The position numbers were made by a program, and so were the translations under genes. A stretch of 64,000 nucleotides of DNA from DAIDKA01 sp963708865 (GTDB lineage: Bacteria > Pseudomonadota > Gammaproteobacteria > Steroidobacterales > Steroidobacteraceae): positions 1 through 64,000 of the forward strand of contig CAVPUC010000004.1 in the NCBI GenBank assembly GCA_963708865.1, read 5' to 3'. This document shows positions 31,901-41,411 of the stretch, piece after piece (position 1 is the first letter of the stretch; each line of letters opens with the position of its first letter). The notes under the pieces were generated by a model, which had not been told where the DNA came from, ran no database searches, and was given only the letters and a program-made list of their open reading frames with translations.

Positions 31901-33421
31901 CTAGACATGAAGTGGCGGAGGCGGAATGGGACCCAGAGCATTCTCCAAAGACAGCCCGAGCGCCAGCAGTCGACGATCGCTACCGCCCGGCGCATCGAAC
32001 TCTAGCCCAACGGGCAAGCCTGCCGCAGTCATGCCCGCCGGCAATACCAGGCACGACAGGCTTGCACAGCTGCCGATGGCGGCCTGGCGGCCGATGGAAG
32101 TAAATAAGTTGACCGCCTGGCCGTTGATTTGGATCGTACTGGGATCCCCTTGTGTGAAGGCGGCGGTAAGTGACGGCGCGAACACCAGCGCCTCTATCCG
32201 GTTCGCGCGGAAGAACTTAATCGCTGCCGCTTTGATCTGCTTTTGCTTCTCCTGGAGCAGGCGGTAGGTGTCCTGACTGCCGGGACTGCGCGCCGCGGCC
32301 AGCAGTCCCTTGAGATTGTCACCCGACTGGGCAATCAACTCATCCACCGATACGCCACTGCCCTGCTCTGTCAGGAAACCCGCCAAGCCCTCAAGCAACT
32401 CGTAGCCGAGCAATTGCCGTTCCACATCGGAAGCTGCGCGCATCGACGACGGCAGATCGGTGGGCACGATTTCGACGCCGGCAGCCTTCAACCTGTCAAT
32501 CGCGGAAGCCACGATTTGACCGCACTCGGCATCGATGCCCTGCATCAAAAATTCCGAAGTCCCGATCCTCACCCCTTTGAGTGGCAGGGCACGAACCGCC
32601 GCGTGGTCACCGGTTGACACCGAATCGAAAAGGATGACGTCCCGCACACTGCGGGCGAGCGGCCCCACCTGATCGAAGCGCATTCGACTGAGCGGTAGTA
32701 CACCATCATCAGGGTATCGTCCGAACGTCGGCCTGAGGCCGACAAGACCACAGAACGTCGCGGGTACCCGGATCGAGCCGTAAGTGTCTTCGCCAACGGC
32801 AAGCGGTGCCATTCGCGCGGCGACCGTCGCAGCCGACCCGCCACTGCTGCCCCCAGGGGTGCGGGTTCGGTCGTAGGGATTGTAGACCGGCCCAAACGTG
32901 GCATTGTTGCTGGTCCACCCGCATGAGATTTCGTGCAGATTGGTCTTGCCCATCACCAGTGCGCCTTGCGCAAGCAACGGCCGCAATACCCCGGCGTTGT
33001 CGCGGGGAAGGAAAGCTCTCAGCGCGCGCGTCCCATTCGAGGTCGGCAGCGACTTCGTATCGATACTGTCCTTTACGGCGATCGGAAGCCCGTGCAGCAG
33101 GCCCAGTACACGTCCCTGCGCGCGTTGGCGGTCCGCCTCGCGTGCCGCATGCCTGACTTCATCTGGACGCAGTGTAATGAACGCGTTGAGGGCTCTGAGT
33201 CTATCGGCTTGAGCGAGCAGTGCGTTGGCGTAGGCCTCCGCCGTAACGTCGCCATTGCGCAGCGCCCGCACCGCCTCTGTTGCGGTGAGGTTGCTCAAGT
33301 TCCGATGCGCGGCGCCAGTGGCCTCAACTGCGCTGGCCAGCGGAGAGAAAGCCGCTGCAATCGCCAGCTGCGATGTCTTCACCATGAAGGTGCGACGGCC
33401 GACTGGACAATTAATCCGCAT
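31901..33421 (-). CDS. amidase signature-family hydrolase, exported
   Basis: 506 residues from ATG 33421 (a start at 33451 would overlap the upstream gene). The Tat-like N-terminus RRTFMVKTSQLAIAAAF suggests export. Amidase signature: Lys in GLPIAVKDSIDTKSLP, Ser in RTPGGSSGGSAATVAARM, and catalytic Ser in GEDTYGSIRVPATFCGL: the Ser-cisSer-Lys triad. Usual GTDTGGS is GEDTYGS here, a Tyr in place of Gly. Closest to indoleacetamide/mandelamide-type hydrolases; substrate open. Confidence 0.88.
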   Translation of the reverse strand: MRINCPVGRRTFMVKTSQLAIAAAFSPLASAVEATGAAHRNLSNLTATEAVRALRNGDVTAEAYANALLAQADRLRALNAFITLRPDEVRHAAREADRQRAQGRVLGLLHGLPIAVKDSIDTKSLPTSNGTRALRAFLPRDNAGVLRPLLAQGALVMGKTNLHEISCGWTSNNATFGPVYNPYDRTRTPGGSSGGSAATVAARMAPLAVGEDTYGSIRVPATFCGLVGLRPTFGRYPDDGVLPLSRMRFDQVGPLARSVRDVILFDSVSTGDHAAVRALPLKGVRIGTSEFLMQGIDAECGQIVASAIDRLKAAGVEIVPTDLPSSMRAASDVERQLLGYELLEGLAGFLTEQGSGVSVDELIAQSGDNLKGLLAAARSPGSQDTYRLLQEKQKQIKAAAIKFFRANRIEALVFAPSLTAAFTQGDPSTIQINGQAVNLFTSIGRQAAIGSCASLSCLVLPAGMTAAGLPVGLEFDAPGGSDRRLLALGLSLENALGPIPPPPLHV

Positions 33422-33431
33422 TTTCCATGCC

Positions 33432-35051
33432 TCAGTGCAGACCGTAAACAAGAATACGGCTCTTGTCAGCCGATCCTGGCCAGGCGAACGATTTCATGCC
33501 CGAGGCGACCGCGAGCAGCTCCTGTGCGCCGGCGCGGTACACGATGAGTCCGCCGCCAATCGACTGTCCGGTGCTGGTCCGCCACAGGACCTTGCCGCTC
33601 TTCTGGTCCAGCGCCACAACCTCTCCGCCGAGATCCGCTGCGAACACGAGCGCGCCGCCGGTAGGGGTGACGCCCGCGACGATGGGGTGCGGGGCCTTGA
33701 ACTTCCAGCGCACCTTGCCGTTCTCCGCATTGAAGGCGGTGACCCATCCCCGGGCGCCCGCCGCCGGGTCTGTCATCTCCTGCATCGACCCGGAGCTACC
33801 GAACCAGACCTCGCCGGTGGCCGGCACCGCAAGCTCGCGCACGAGCTGCACATGCGCACACAGATCGACCGCACCGACGAACAGCGAGTCCGTCCGGGGA
33901 CTGAAGGCTGCGCCGTTCCATTCAACACCGCCGCCCATTCCCGGACAAAAATGCACCGGATGATCGCGCGACAGCGGCGTGTCCACATTATCGCGGCGGG
34001 TCGTCGGGGTCTGGGAGAGCAGCGGAATGACCGGCGGCCGATCGCTCGATACCGCCGCGGGGTCACCGATCATCGAGCGATCCAGGATCGACAGCAGACC
34101 ATCCTTGTTCGCCGAGGCGATGATCTGGCGTCCCGAGCGGGTGGTGGCGAGCGTCGGCGCGCTGTCAACATCCCAGTCATGGCTGTCGTGCTTGACGAGC
34201 TGGTTGTAGCCCAGCATCCGTCCGGTTGCCGCATCAATCGCGATCACCGAATCGGCATACAGATTCTCGCCGGTGCGGTCGAGCGAGTCGAAGTCGGGCG
34301 CCGGGTTCCCGGCTGGCACGTACAGGACGCCCTTGGCCTCATCGAGCGTAAAGGACGTCCAGAACGCGCCGCCCGAGACGGGCAATCGCGGATTGGTCCA
34401 GGTGGCGCGGGCGGGACCCTGCGCGGGCACCACATCGAACCTCCAGATGAGGTGTCCATCGAGGGCGTCCAGAGCGAACACATGCCCCGTCACGCCAACG
34501 GTATCGCCGCCGGCGTTGCCGATATAAATCCGCCCGTCCGCGGCAATCGGCGCCATGGGAGTCGAGATGCCCGGCCCTTGCACCGGCAGCGCGTGGTCCC
34601 AGAGGGTGTGACCGTCCTTGGCATCGAGTGCAATCACGTGCGCATCGGCAGTCCCGCGGAAGAGCCGCCCGTTCAGATAGGCGAAGCCGCGGTTGACCGC
34701 AAGCCCCGGCGGCCCCGCGCTCTTCTGGTGGCGGCTCCACTTCTCCGCGCAGCTCGCCGCATCGATCGCGTAGGACCCCTCAAAGGTCGTGAAGTACATC
34801 GTCCCCTCGACCACCAGCGGTCCGGTCTGAAAGGAGACCACCTCGGGAAGGGTGTACGCGCAATGCAGCGTGAGCTGCCCGACATTCGCTGGGGTAAGGT
34901 CCGCGAGGGGCGAGTAGCGATCACCTGCGAGGGTGCGGTTGTAGGCGGGCCAGTCAGCCGGACTTGGGGCCGGGGGCGCGGCGGTCGCGAGCTTCACGCA
35001 GCTGGCCAGTGCCGCGAGCGCCACACACAGACGACGATTGTGCTTCGACAT
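33432..35051 (-). CDS. PQQ-dependent dehydrogenase-like protein
   Basis: 539 residues with signal peptide (MSKHNRRLCVALAALASCV). Eight-blade propeller features: SPADWPAYNRTLAGDRYSPL, VEGTMYFTTFEGSYAIDA, HVIALDAKDGHTLWDHAL, VFALDALDGHLIWRF, KHDSHDWDVDSAPTL (possible catalytic Asp), ASANKDGLLSILDR and GEVVALDQKSGKVLWRTSTG. Resembles quinoprotein alcohol dehydrogenases without a C-terminal haem domain. Periplasmic alcohol or aldehyde oxidation is likely. It stops 10 bases before the amidase. Confidence 0.82.
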   Translation of the reverse strand: MSKHNRRLCVALAALASCVKLATAAPPAPSPADWPAYNRTLAGDRYSPLADLTPANVGQLTLHCAYTLPEVVSFQTGPLVVEGTMYFTTFEGSYAIDAASCAEKWSRHQKSAGPPGLAVNRGFAYLNGRLFRGTADAHVIALDAKDGHTLWDHALPVQGPGISTPMAPIAADGRIYIGNAGGDTVGVTGHVFALDALDGHLIWRFDVVPAQGPARATWTNPRLPVSGGAFWTSFTLDEAKGVLYVPAGNPAPDFDSLDRTGENLYADSVIAIDAATGRMLGYNQLVKHDSHDWDVDSAPTLATTRSGRQIIASANKDGLLSILDRSMIGDPAAVSSDRPPVIPLLSQTPTTRRDNVDTPLSRDHPVHFCPGMGGGVEWNGAAFSPRTDSLFVGAVDLCAHVQLVRELAVPATGEVWFGSSGSMQEMTDPAAGARGWVTAFNAENGKVRWKFKAPHPIVAGVTPTGGALVFAADLGGEVVALDQKSGKVLWRTSTGQSIGGGLIVYRAGAQELLAVASGMKSFAWPGSADKSRILVYGLH

Positions 35052-35119
35052 GCTCGCCCCCCTCTTCTAGTCGCCAGTCTAGTCCGGCCCGGTCGGCGGC
35101 AACAGAGATCCGTGTGGGG

Positions 35120-36481
35120 TCATGGCGCCGCTCCGGCTGTCGGCACGATGACCGCTTTTTCCGCGGGCTGCGGCAGCTGCGGAATCCAGCCATACGGCAA
35201 GCGATAGGCGCGGTAGACGGCGTTGGAGGCTTGCGGGCCGGCGAAGAGCGGGTTGAGGTACTCCCAAACGATGGTTCCGCCCGACGTGACCTCGAAGACA
35301 CGGCCCACGGTCCCTTCGGTAATCAGGGTATTGCCGTTCGGCAGCCGTTGGGCGCTACTGATATTGGAACTGTAGAACTTGCCCGGGGCCTGATATGACC
35401 ACACGAGCTCGAGCGTCACCGGATTGATTTCCAGAACCCGGGAATTCGGGCGCACCAGAGCACCCACGCCTTTTGGCGCGATGGGGTTGGTAAAACCGTA
35501 GCCACTGGCGCCGCCGTTATCGAACACCAGCAAGTTGCCGGCGCCCGGCAGACCCTTGGGGATGATATGGGCATGATGCTGGCCAATGATCGGGCCGAGC
35601 GCGAGCAGCGCCTTGGACTGATTGAAGTCAGGGGCCAGGTGCCAGACGATGGCGCCGTCATGGGCGACGATGGCGAGCAGGCTCGCCTGCCGGCTGCTGA
35701 TGAGGATGTTATCGGGCGCAAAGCGCCGGTCGCCTTCATCGAACCAGTGATTGGGTCCGATGTAAGTGGCCGAGTTGAGGTGCAGCCAGTCAAATCCGTT
35801 GCGTGCGGCATTGGGACCGGGGCTGGTCCGGATGGCAGCGCGTGCCTCCGCGCCGAATCCCAGTTCATCGGCATGATCGCCCGCAGTCCATTCCCAGACA
35901 ATTTTTCCATCCGGCGCCACCTCGATGAGGCGGTCGTCCTCGAGCATGACGTCGGACACTTTGGGGAGCACATGGCTGATATGCGTGAGGATCAGGGTCG
36001 TGCTGGCGCCCGCTGGCGCGGCTCCCGGGGAGTAGTAGCCGGCGGGAAAATCCTGACGCTGCCAGTCGTGATGCTGACGCAGCGCCCAAAGCGGCGAGCC
36101 GTCGGGCATCGGCACCTGGACGTTGTGCCCGAACTGCCACACCATCTTGCCGTCAAAATCGCGCTGCACGAGTTCGAGCGACTCCTGGTGCGGCGGCCGC
36201 GCGCCCACTGCCGCGATGACCTGCCCCCCGGGCAGCACCCGCGCCGGCCCGCCTGCGGAGTTGTTGTAGTCGTCCCAGCGCTTGACCACGTTGCCGTTCA
36301 TGTCGATGACAATCACGGCCTGCGTGCCGAGGGGTGACAGCACGGTGTACCCGCTCCAGGTGCGTGCCGGGTCGTAGATCGTCGTGCCGGTGGGATAGAC
36401 GGTGGGCGAAGACCAGGCCGATGCGCACACCAGCGCCAGGCCAGCGGCACAGTACAAGGATCGCGCCACCTTGAAACTCAT
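35120..36481 (-). CDS. arylsulfotransferase (ASST)-like protein, exported
   Basis: 453 residues from ATG 36481, overlapping the ABC permease by ATGA; a longer frame upstream only reads through that gene. Signal peptide MSFKVARSLYCAAGLALVCA. Propeller strands GTQAVIVIDMNGNVVKRWDD, LIEVAPDGKIVWEWTAGDHA, IVAHDGAIVWHLAPDF, QHHAHIIPKG and VFEVTSGGTIVWEYLN match the ASST family, which moves sulfate between phenols through a His. Activity is inferred only. Confidence 0.78.
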   Translation of the reverse strand: MSFKVARSLYCAAGLALVCASAWSSPTVYPTGTTIYDPARTWSGYTVLSPLGTQAVIVIDMNGNVVKRWDDYNNSAGGPARVLPGGQVIAAVGARPPHQESLELVQRDFDGKMVWQFGHNVQVPMPDGSPLWALRQHHDWQRQDFPAGYYSPGAAPAGASTTLILTHISHVLPKVSDVMLEDDRLIEVAPDGKIVWEWTAGDHADELGFGAEARAAIRTSPGPNAARNGFDWLHLNSATYIGPNHWFDEGDRRFAPDNILISSRQASLLAIVAHDGAIVWHLAPDFNQSKALLALGPIIGQHHAHIIPKGLPGAGNLLVFDNGGASGYGFTNPIAPKGVGALVRPNSRVLEINPVTLELVWSYQAPGKFYSSNISSAQRLPNGNTLITEGTVGRVFEVTSGGTIVWEYLNPLFAGPQASNAVYRAYRLPYGWIPQLPQPAEKAVIVPTAGAAP

Positions 36482-38247
36482 ACCCGCAGTTCCGCCGAGA
36501 GGTCGAACTTCTCGAAGCGACCGCCCAGCCAACGCACACCCAGACACGCTTCTGCGCAAAGCAGCACAAACACCGCCCCGACCGCCACCACGGCCGCGGT
36601 CACCGGGCCCGCCAGCCACTGTGCGATCAGGAATACCAGTGCGGCGCTGAGCACCGCGGGGACCATCGCAATCACCGTAATGAGCAGCTGCCCCGTGATG
36701 AAAATAATGCGCTGCCCCAGAACCTCGATGCCGCGCTCCGCGCGACTGCCGGCCGACTGTGTCCAGGCCGGGAACACCACCGCCGCCGCATTCGCCACCA
36801 ACAATTGAATCGCGACCAGTGGCGGAGCCAGGACGGCCAGGCCAAGTGCGGCGCCGCCGCGCAACGAAGGCGTAAGCCACGACACCTTGTCCCCGGGCAA
36901 CAGCAGAAAACCCACGAGCAGGCACAACCAAATGAAGCCACTGAGAATCGACAGCGGCGTGAGCAGTTCGCCCGCCACGATTTGCCAGCCGTGCAGCGGA
37001 TAGGTCTTGAGCATATCGACGTTCAGCAAGTCCGAGCGCAGGTCCTGGCGCGCGATCATCGGCCCGATCAGCAGCGTCATGGCGAGCAGCATGCCGGACA
37101 TCATCATGACAACGAAGCGCAGGGCCTCCAGCTCGGGCTGCCGAGCGAGCCACGTACAACCACCCAGAACGACCACGAACAGGCCGATCGCCACGTTGGG
37201 CCTGAACAGCGCACTGGCCGACAGCAGGTTTTTCCACAGGAACGCCGCCTCCGGTCGCCCGTGCGCCTGCAGGGTAAACGCCTGGCGTTGCGCCTTGCGA
37301 GCGGCGCCCTGCCCGCGCCAGTCACCCTTTTGAACGGCGCGCTTGCGCGCCGCGCGCTTTTCCGCCCGTGCGATCGAGGCCTCTTCAAAGGAGACCTCCG
37401 TATGAACCACCCAGAAATAGTGAGCGGCCAGAACCAACAGGGCCGGACCGAGCGCCACAAGGAACGCGGTGGCGGTACCGGCAAAGTACGGCGCCACCAC
37501 GAGTTTCGGAAGCGCCAGCAGCCACGGCAAAGGAGCGCGCATCTGCGCCGTCAGGTAGCGCGGGAAATCCTGAGCGGTGAAGTCTGCCGGTTGCGGCAAC
37601 TGAATCACGGCATAAATCCAGATGATGAGCGCGCACAGCACCAGCCACACGGCGGCGATCGTGGCGACTTTGCGCCAGCCGGCGGTCAGGCTGGGATTTA
37701 AGAGCTTCGAATACACGAACGAGGTGCCCAGGAAGTGCAGATTCAAGGTGGCCAGGATCAGCCACCAGCCAATGGCATGAAACCACGCATTTCCGCCCAG
37801 CATCCGGCCGCGGCCGAGGACCAGCGTGAGAACCAGTGCCGTGAATATCATTCCCAGCTGCGAGCCCAGCAGCCGGTAGTGAATCAGCATTCGCCGGTTC
37901 ACCGGAGCGGGAAACAGAAAGGCGATCTCCGCTTCACTGAATGCCAAAGAGGCGTTGCGTGGCGTCGCCCAATTCACCGCGAGGACAACCAGCAGCATGA
38001 GTGCCCCAAAAACCGGGAACAGCGCCAGCACCGGGTCGGGGATTGGCGCAGCAGCGCCCGGACCGTGCCCGGCATGCGGTCCCCAGGCGCGCCGCACGAA
38101 GTTCAGATACACGTAGGCGGCGCCGACCACGGCGCCGGCGAGGTACTTGGGCTGCTTCAATCGCCGCAGCCGCGAGCTCACCTGACCCACCAGCGACGTC
38201 ACCCGCAGGTACAGCAAGGCGCGCGCCATGTCCGCCGTCGAGCTCAT
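36478..38247 (-). CDS. ABC exporter permease (large)
   Basis: 589 residues with about 12-14 membrane helices (LFPVFGALMLLVVLAVNW, LATLNLHFLGTSFVY, VATIAAVWLVLCALIIWIYAV, NVAIGLFVVVLGGCTW, LLITVIAMVPAVLSAALVF). Basic loop EKRAARKRAVQKGDWRGQG is cytoplasmic. It matches the 'putative ABC exporter' type of permease. Both neighbours overlap by ATGA (ATPase before, arylsulfotransferase after), so the exporter is expressed with them. Confidence 0.8.
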   Translation of the reverse strand: MSSTADMARALLYLRVTSLVGQVSSRLRRLKQPKYLAGAVVGAAYVYLNFVRRAWGPHAGHGPGAAAPIPDPVLALFPVFGALMLLVVLAVNWATPRNASLAFSEAEIAFLFPAPVNRRMLIHYRLLGSQLGMIFTALVLTLVLGRGRMLGGNAWFHAIGWWLILATLNLHFLGTSFVYSKLLNPSLTAGWRKVATIAAVWLVLCALIIWIYAVIQLPQPADFTAQDFPRYLTAQMRAPLPWLLALPKLVVAPYFAGTATAFLVALGPALLVLAAHYFWVVHTEVSFEEASIARAEKRAARKRAVQKGDWRGQGAARKAQRQAFTLQAHGRPEAAFLWKNLLSASALFRPNVAIGLFVVVLGGCTWLARQPELEALRFVVMMMSGMLLAMTLLIGPMIARQDLRSDLLNVDMLKTYPLHGWQIVAGELLTPLSILSGFIWLCLLVGFLLLPGDKVSWLTPSLRGGAALGLAVLAPPLVAIQLLVANAAAVVFPAWTQSAGSRAERGIEVLGQRIIFITGQLLITVIAMVPAVLSAALVFLIAQWLAGPVTAAVVAVGAVFVLLCAEACLGVRWLGGRFEKFDLSAELRV

Positions 38248-38975
38248 GATTCGCTGGCGCCCGTCGCTCGGATGAAAATCTCCTCGAGGCTCACATCCGG
38301 CTCGCCATTGCTGAACTGCGCCTGCACACCCGCCAGCGTGTCATAGGCGATGCGTTCGCCTTTCTTGAGAATCAGCACGTGTGAGCACACCTCCTGCAGC
38401 AGATGCAGAAGGTGCGAGCTCAGGATCACTGCAGCCCCTGCCCGCGCGCGACGCAATATCGAGTCCTTCATCCGTCGGATACCGAGCGGATCGAGCCCGG
38501 TCAGCGGCTCATCGAAGATCATCACCGCGGGGGAATGCAGCAGCCCGCAGGCGATCGCGAGCTTCTGCTTCATGCCACGGGACAATTCGCCGGGCAGCCG
38601 ATCGGCCCGGTCGGCGATCTCCAGCTCTTCAAGCAATGGTTGGGCGAGGGCTTCGTGATTGGCCACGCCATACAGCCGCGCCACGAACACCAAATGCTGC
38701 CGAACGGTCAGGTAATCGAAGAGCCGTGGCTCGTCGGGAAAGAAGGCCAGTTGCTGCTTTGCCTTAATGGGTTCGCGGACCATGTCGTGGCCGCCAATGC
38801 GCACTTCCCCGGCGGTGGGCGGAATGATCCCCGCAATGCTACGCAGTGTCGTCGTCTTGCCTGCGCCATTCGGACCCACCAGTCCCAGAACCTCCCCCGG
38901 CCGCACGCTGAAGCTCAGGTCGCGCACGGCGGTGAAATTTCCAAACGCCTTCGACAGGCCCTTAATTTCAATCAT
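38244..38975 (-). CDS. ABC transporter ATP-binding protein
   Basis: 243 residues from ATG 38975 (MIEIKGLSKAFGNFTAVRDL). Walker A GLVGPNGAGKTTTLRS, signature LPGELSRGMKQKLAIA, Walker B AVMIFDEPLTGLDPLG, and switch His in ILSSHLLHLLQEV. It belongs to the ABC-2/exporter class and pairs with the following permease, overlapping by ATGA. First gene of the exporter operon; the oxygenase gene on the other strand starts 64 bases away. Confidence 0.92.
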   Translation of the reverse strand: MIEIKGLSKAFGNFTAVRDLSFSVRPGEVLGLVGPNGAGKTTTLRSIAGIIPPTAGEVRIGGHDMVREPIKAKQQLAFFPDEPRLFDYLTVRQHLVFVARLYGVANHEALAQPLLEELEIADRADRLPGELSRGMKQKLAIACGLLHSPAVMIFDEPLTGLDPLGIRRMKDSILRRARAGAAVILSSHLLHLLQEVCSHVLILKKGERIAYDTLAGVQAQFSNGEPDVSLEEIFIRATGASES

Positions 38976-39039
38976 GAGTGACCCGTCAGGCGAGATGGGG
39001 CGGATCATATCTGAATCGATGACATGCGATAATCTGCCG

Positions 39040-40467
39040 ATGGCCGAAACCCCCCGATTTGGTGCCACCTACGCGCCGCTGCGCGCCGAAGCCGAGGTGC
39101 GTGATTGTGTGGTGGAAGGCGCACTGCCCGAGCACCTGAGCGGCGGTTTTTATGCTGTGGGGCCCGATCCCCAGTATCCGCTGGCGCAGGGCAACATTGC
39201 CTTCGATGGCGAGGGGCACATCCGCCTGTTCCGCATCAAGAATGGCCGTGTCGACTATCGCAGCCGTTATGTCCGCACGGAACGCTATAGCGCTCAGCTG
39301 GCGGCGCACAAAAATCTGATGCCGATGTACCGCAATCCCCTCTTGGATGACCCCAGCGTCAAGGGGCTCAGTCGCAGTACGGCCAACACCCACATCATTC
39401 ATCACAAGAACCTGATTCTGGCACTCAAGGAAGACAGCGCGCCCACGGCGCTCGACCTGAACACGCTCGAAACGGTCGCGCCCGTCTACACCTTCGAGGG
39501 TGAGCTGCCGCGCGATCGACCCTTCACGGCCCATCCGAAGATCTGCTCATCGACGGGGAACATCGTCGCCTTCGGTTACGAAGCGCGCGGTTTCGGCAGT
39601 CCCGAAATCGCGGTGTTCGAGATCGACGCAAACGGCAAGAAGCTGTGGGAGGCGCAGGTTAAGATGCCGTTTGTCAGCAGCGTGCATGACTTTGCCGTGA
39701 CCGAAAACCACATTGCGTTTTTTCTGACGCCGCTCGCCATCGACCACGAACAAATGCGGCGCGGCGGGATCCACTGGTCCTGGGACAAGGATCAGAAGAC
39801 CTACTTCGGCTTCATGCGCCGCTACGGCAACGGCAAGGATCTCGAATGGATCGAAGGTCCCGCGCGCGGTGGCAGCCACACGCTGGGCGCTTTCGAAGAC
39901 GGCGGCAAACTGTATGTCGACCGGGAAGTCACCGCGGCCAACCCGTATCCGGTCATCCCCAACAAAGACGGCACGCCGTACGACCCCGCGCTGGGTATCA
40001 GTTACCTGCACCGCCTGACGGTGAATCTGAACCGACCGAACCGCAGCTACCACATCGAGAAGCTGTACCCGCTGATCGCGCCGCTGCCCCGGCAGGACGA
40101 TCGCTACAACACCATGCCGTACCGCTACGGCTTCATGGGATGTCCGGATCCGGCCGACCCCGTGCGCTGGAAAGCGGCCTGCTATGCGCGCGTCGATCAC
40201 CAGACCCGCTCACATCGGTTGTGGAAAGCGCCCGACACGGTATCGTTGGGCGAGCCGGTATTCGCTCCCAAGCGCCTCGATGCCAGGGAGGGCGAGGGCT
40301 ATCTGTTGGGTGTCGCCTGGCATCTTGACCAAAACCTGCGGGCTGACCTCTTGATTCTCGACGCCGAACAGGTGCAGAACGGGCCGATTGCCACCGTCCG
40401 GCTGCCGCTGCAGGCCTCGCCGCAGATTCATGGTTGGTGGGTACGGGAAGACCAGTATCCACTCTGA
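39040..40467 (+). CDS. carotenoid/lignostilbene-type oxygenase
   Basis: 475 residues from ATG 39040 (MAETPRFGATYAPLRAEAEV). Carotenoid cleavage oxygenase family: LPEHLSGGFYAVGPDPQYP, FDGEGHIRLFRIKNG, and Fe(II)-binding His candidates in RPFTAHPKICS, VSSVHDFAVTENH, ARGGSHTLGAFEDGGKLYVD and ASPQIHGWWV. These enzymes cut C=C bonds in carotenoids, retinoids or stilbenes such as lignostilbene. Given nearby aromatic genes a stilbene-like substrate is plausible but unproven. Confidence 0.88.
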   Translation: MAETPRFGATYAPLRAEAEVRDCVVEGALPEHLSGGFYAVGPDPQYPLAQGNIAFDGEGHIRLFRIKNGRVDYRSRYVRTERYSAQLAAHKNLMPMYRNPLLDDPSVKGLSRSTANTHIIHHKNLILALKEDSAPTALDLNTLETVAPVYTFEGELPRDRPFTAHPKICSSTGNIVAFGYEARGFGSPEIAVFEIDANGKKLWEAQVKMPFVSSVHDFAVTENHIAFFLTPLAIDHEQMRRGGIHWSWDKDQKTYFGFMRRYGNGKDLEWIEGPARGGSHTLGAFEDGGKLYVDREVTAANPYPVIPNKDGTPYDPALGISYLHRLTVNLNRPNRSYHIEKLYPLIAPLPRQDDRYNTMPYRYGFMGCPDPADPVRWKAACYARVDHQTRSHRLWKAPDTVSLGEPVFAPKRLDAREGEGYLLGVAWHLDQNLRADLLILDAEQVQNGPIATVRLPLQASPQIHGWWVREDQYPL

Positions 40468-40480
40468 ACGGAGAAACACG

Positions 40481-41399
40481 ATGGACTCGAACATGACTGA
40501 TAGAGCGGTTGCCGGATTGGCGCTATCGCTGTGGCTGGTGATGGCTATGCCTGCTCAGGCACAGTCAAGCACCGATCTGATCGGACGTTCCGACCGACCT
40601 CGATCTTTCCCGCGGCGTGCACGCACCGTATCGCGACGCGGCAAAGCTCCCAACGACGTTCGTCGAAGCGGCCAAGACGCAGCCCGTCAATCCCAAATGG
40701 GGCGCCGTTGCCTATCGACCGAAGAGCCGGCGTGACCTCACCGGCATCTGGATCAGTCAGGGCGGCATCGGCTGGACGCCCGGCATCCCACCCGGGCGCG
40801 GCCAGCATCCACCCCTCACTGCCGAGTACGCCAAACTGTTCGAGGGCCATCTCGCCGATGCGGCGGCCGGCAAACCGACCGGCGATCCCACGGCAGCCTG
40901 CCTTCCGCCCGGGATGCCACGGATCATGACCATGACCTACCCGATGGAAATCACGATGGGAGTCGATCGCATCATGATTTACGCCGAGTGGGACGAACAG
41001 GTGCGGCGGATCTTTACCGATGGGCGGCCGCTGCCGGTCGACCCCGACCCGACCTTCAACGGCGTATCGGTCGGACACTGGGAAGGCAACTTCCTGCTCT
41101 CCACGGCATACGGCTTTCGCCTGGATACCAATATGGAATCCTCGGGACTGCCCAAAAGCGATAAGGCCATTGCGTACGAGCGGATCTGGCTGGCGGACGA
41201 TGACACGTTGCGGGATGAGTTCACGCTCGTCGACCCTGTCGCGCTCGTCAAGCCCTGGACCGTCACCAAGACCTACAAGCGTGCGCCCCCGGACTTCGAA
41301 ATCGAACCCTACGTTTGTCTGGAAAACAACCGCAACCCGATTGCGCCGGATGGCAGCATCCAGGTCATTCTGCAATCGGGGGACAAAGCAAAACCGTGA
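40481..41399 (+). CDS. secreted GHWEG-domain protein, one frameshift
   Basis: The ATG at 40481 behind GGAG starts a signal peptide (MDSNMTDRAVAGLALSLWLV, ending PAQAQ). One extra base near 40588 separates it from VPTDLDLSRGVHAPYRDAAK and the rest. Then CLPPGMPRIMTMTYPMEITM, RRIFTDGRPLPVDPD, GVSVGHWEGNFLLSTAYGF, and EPYVCLENNRNPIAPDGS. It is homologous to the 31.1 kb protein. Downstream of, and 13 bases from, the oxygenase gene. Unknown function. Confidence 0.72.
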
Positions 41400-41411
41400 C
41401 GGCGAGGAGTC

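Noticed and set aside
33255..35207. 650-codon open frame on the plus strand
   Set aside because: Antisense shadow of the PQQ-dependent dehydrogenase and part of the amidase; Arg/His-rich with no domain signature.
36482..37237. N-terminal extension of the arylsulfotransferase frame
   Set aside because: Reads antiphase through the ABC permease gene; signal peptide and ATGA overlap place the true start at 36481.
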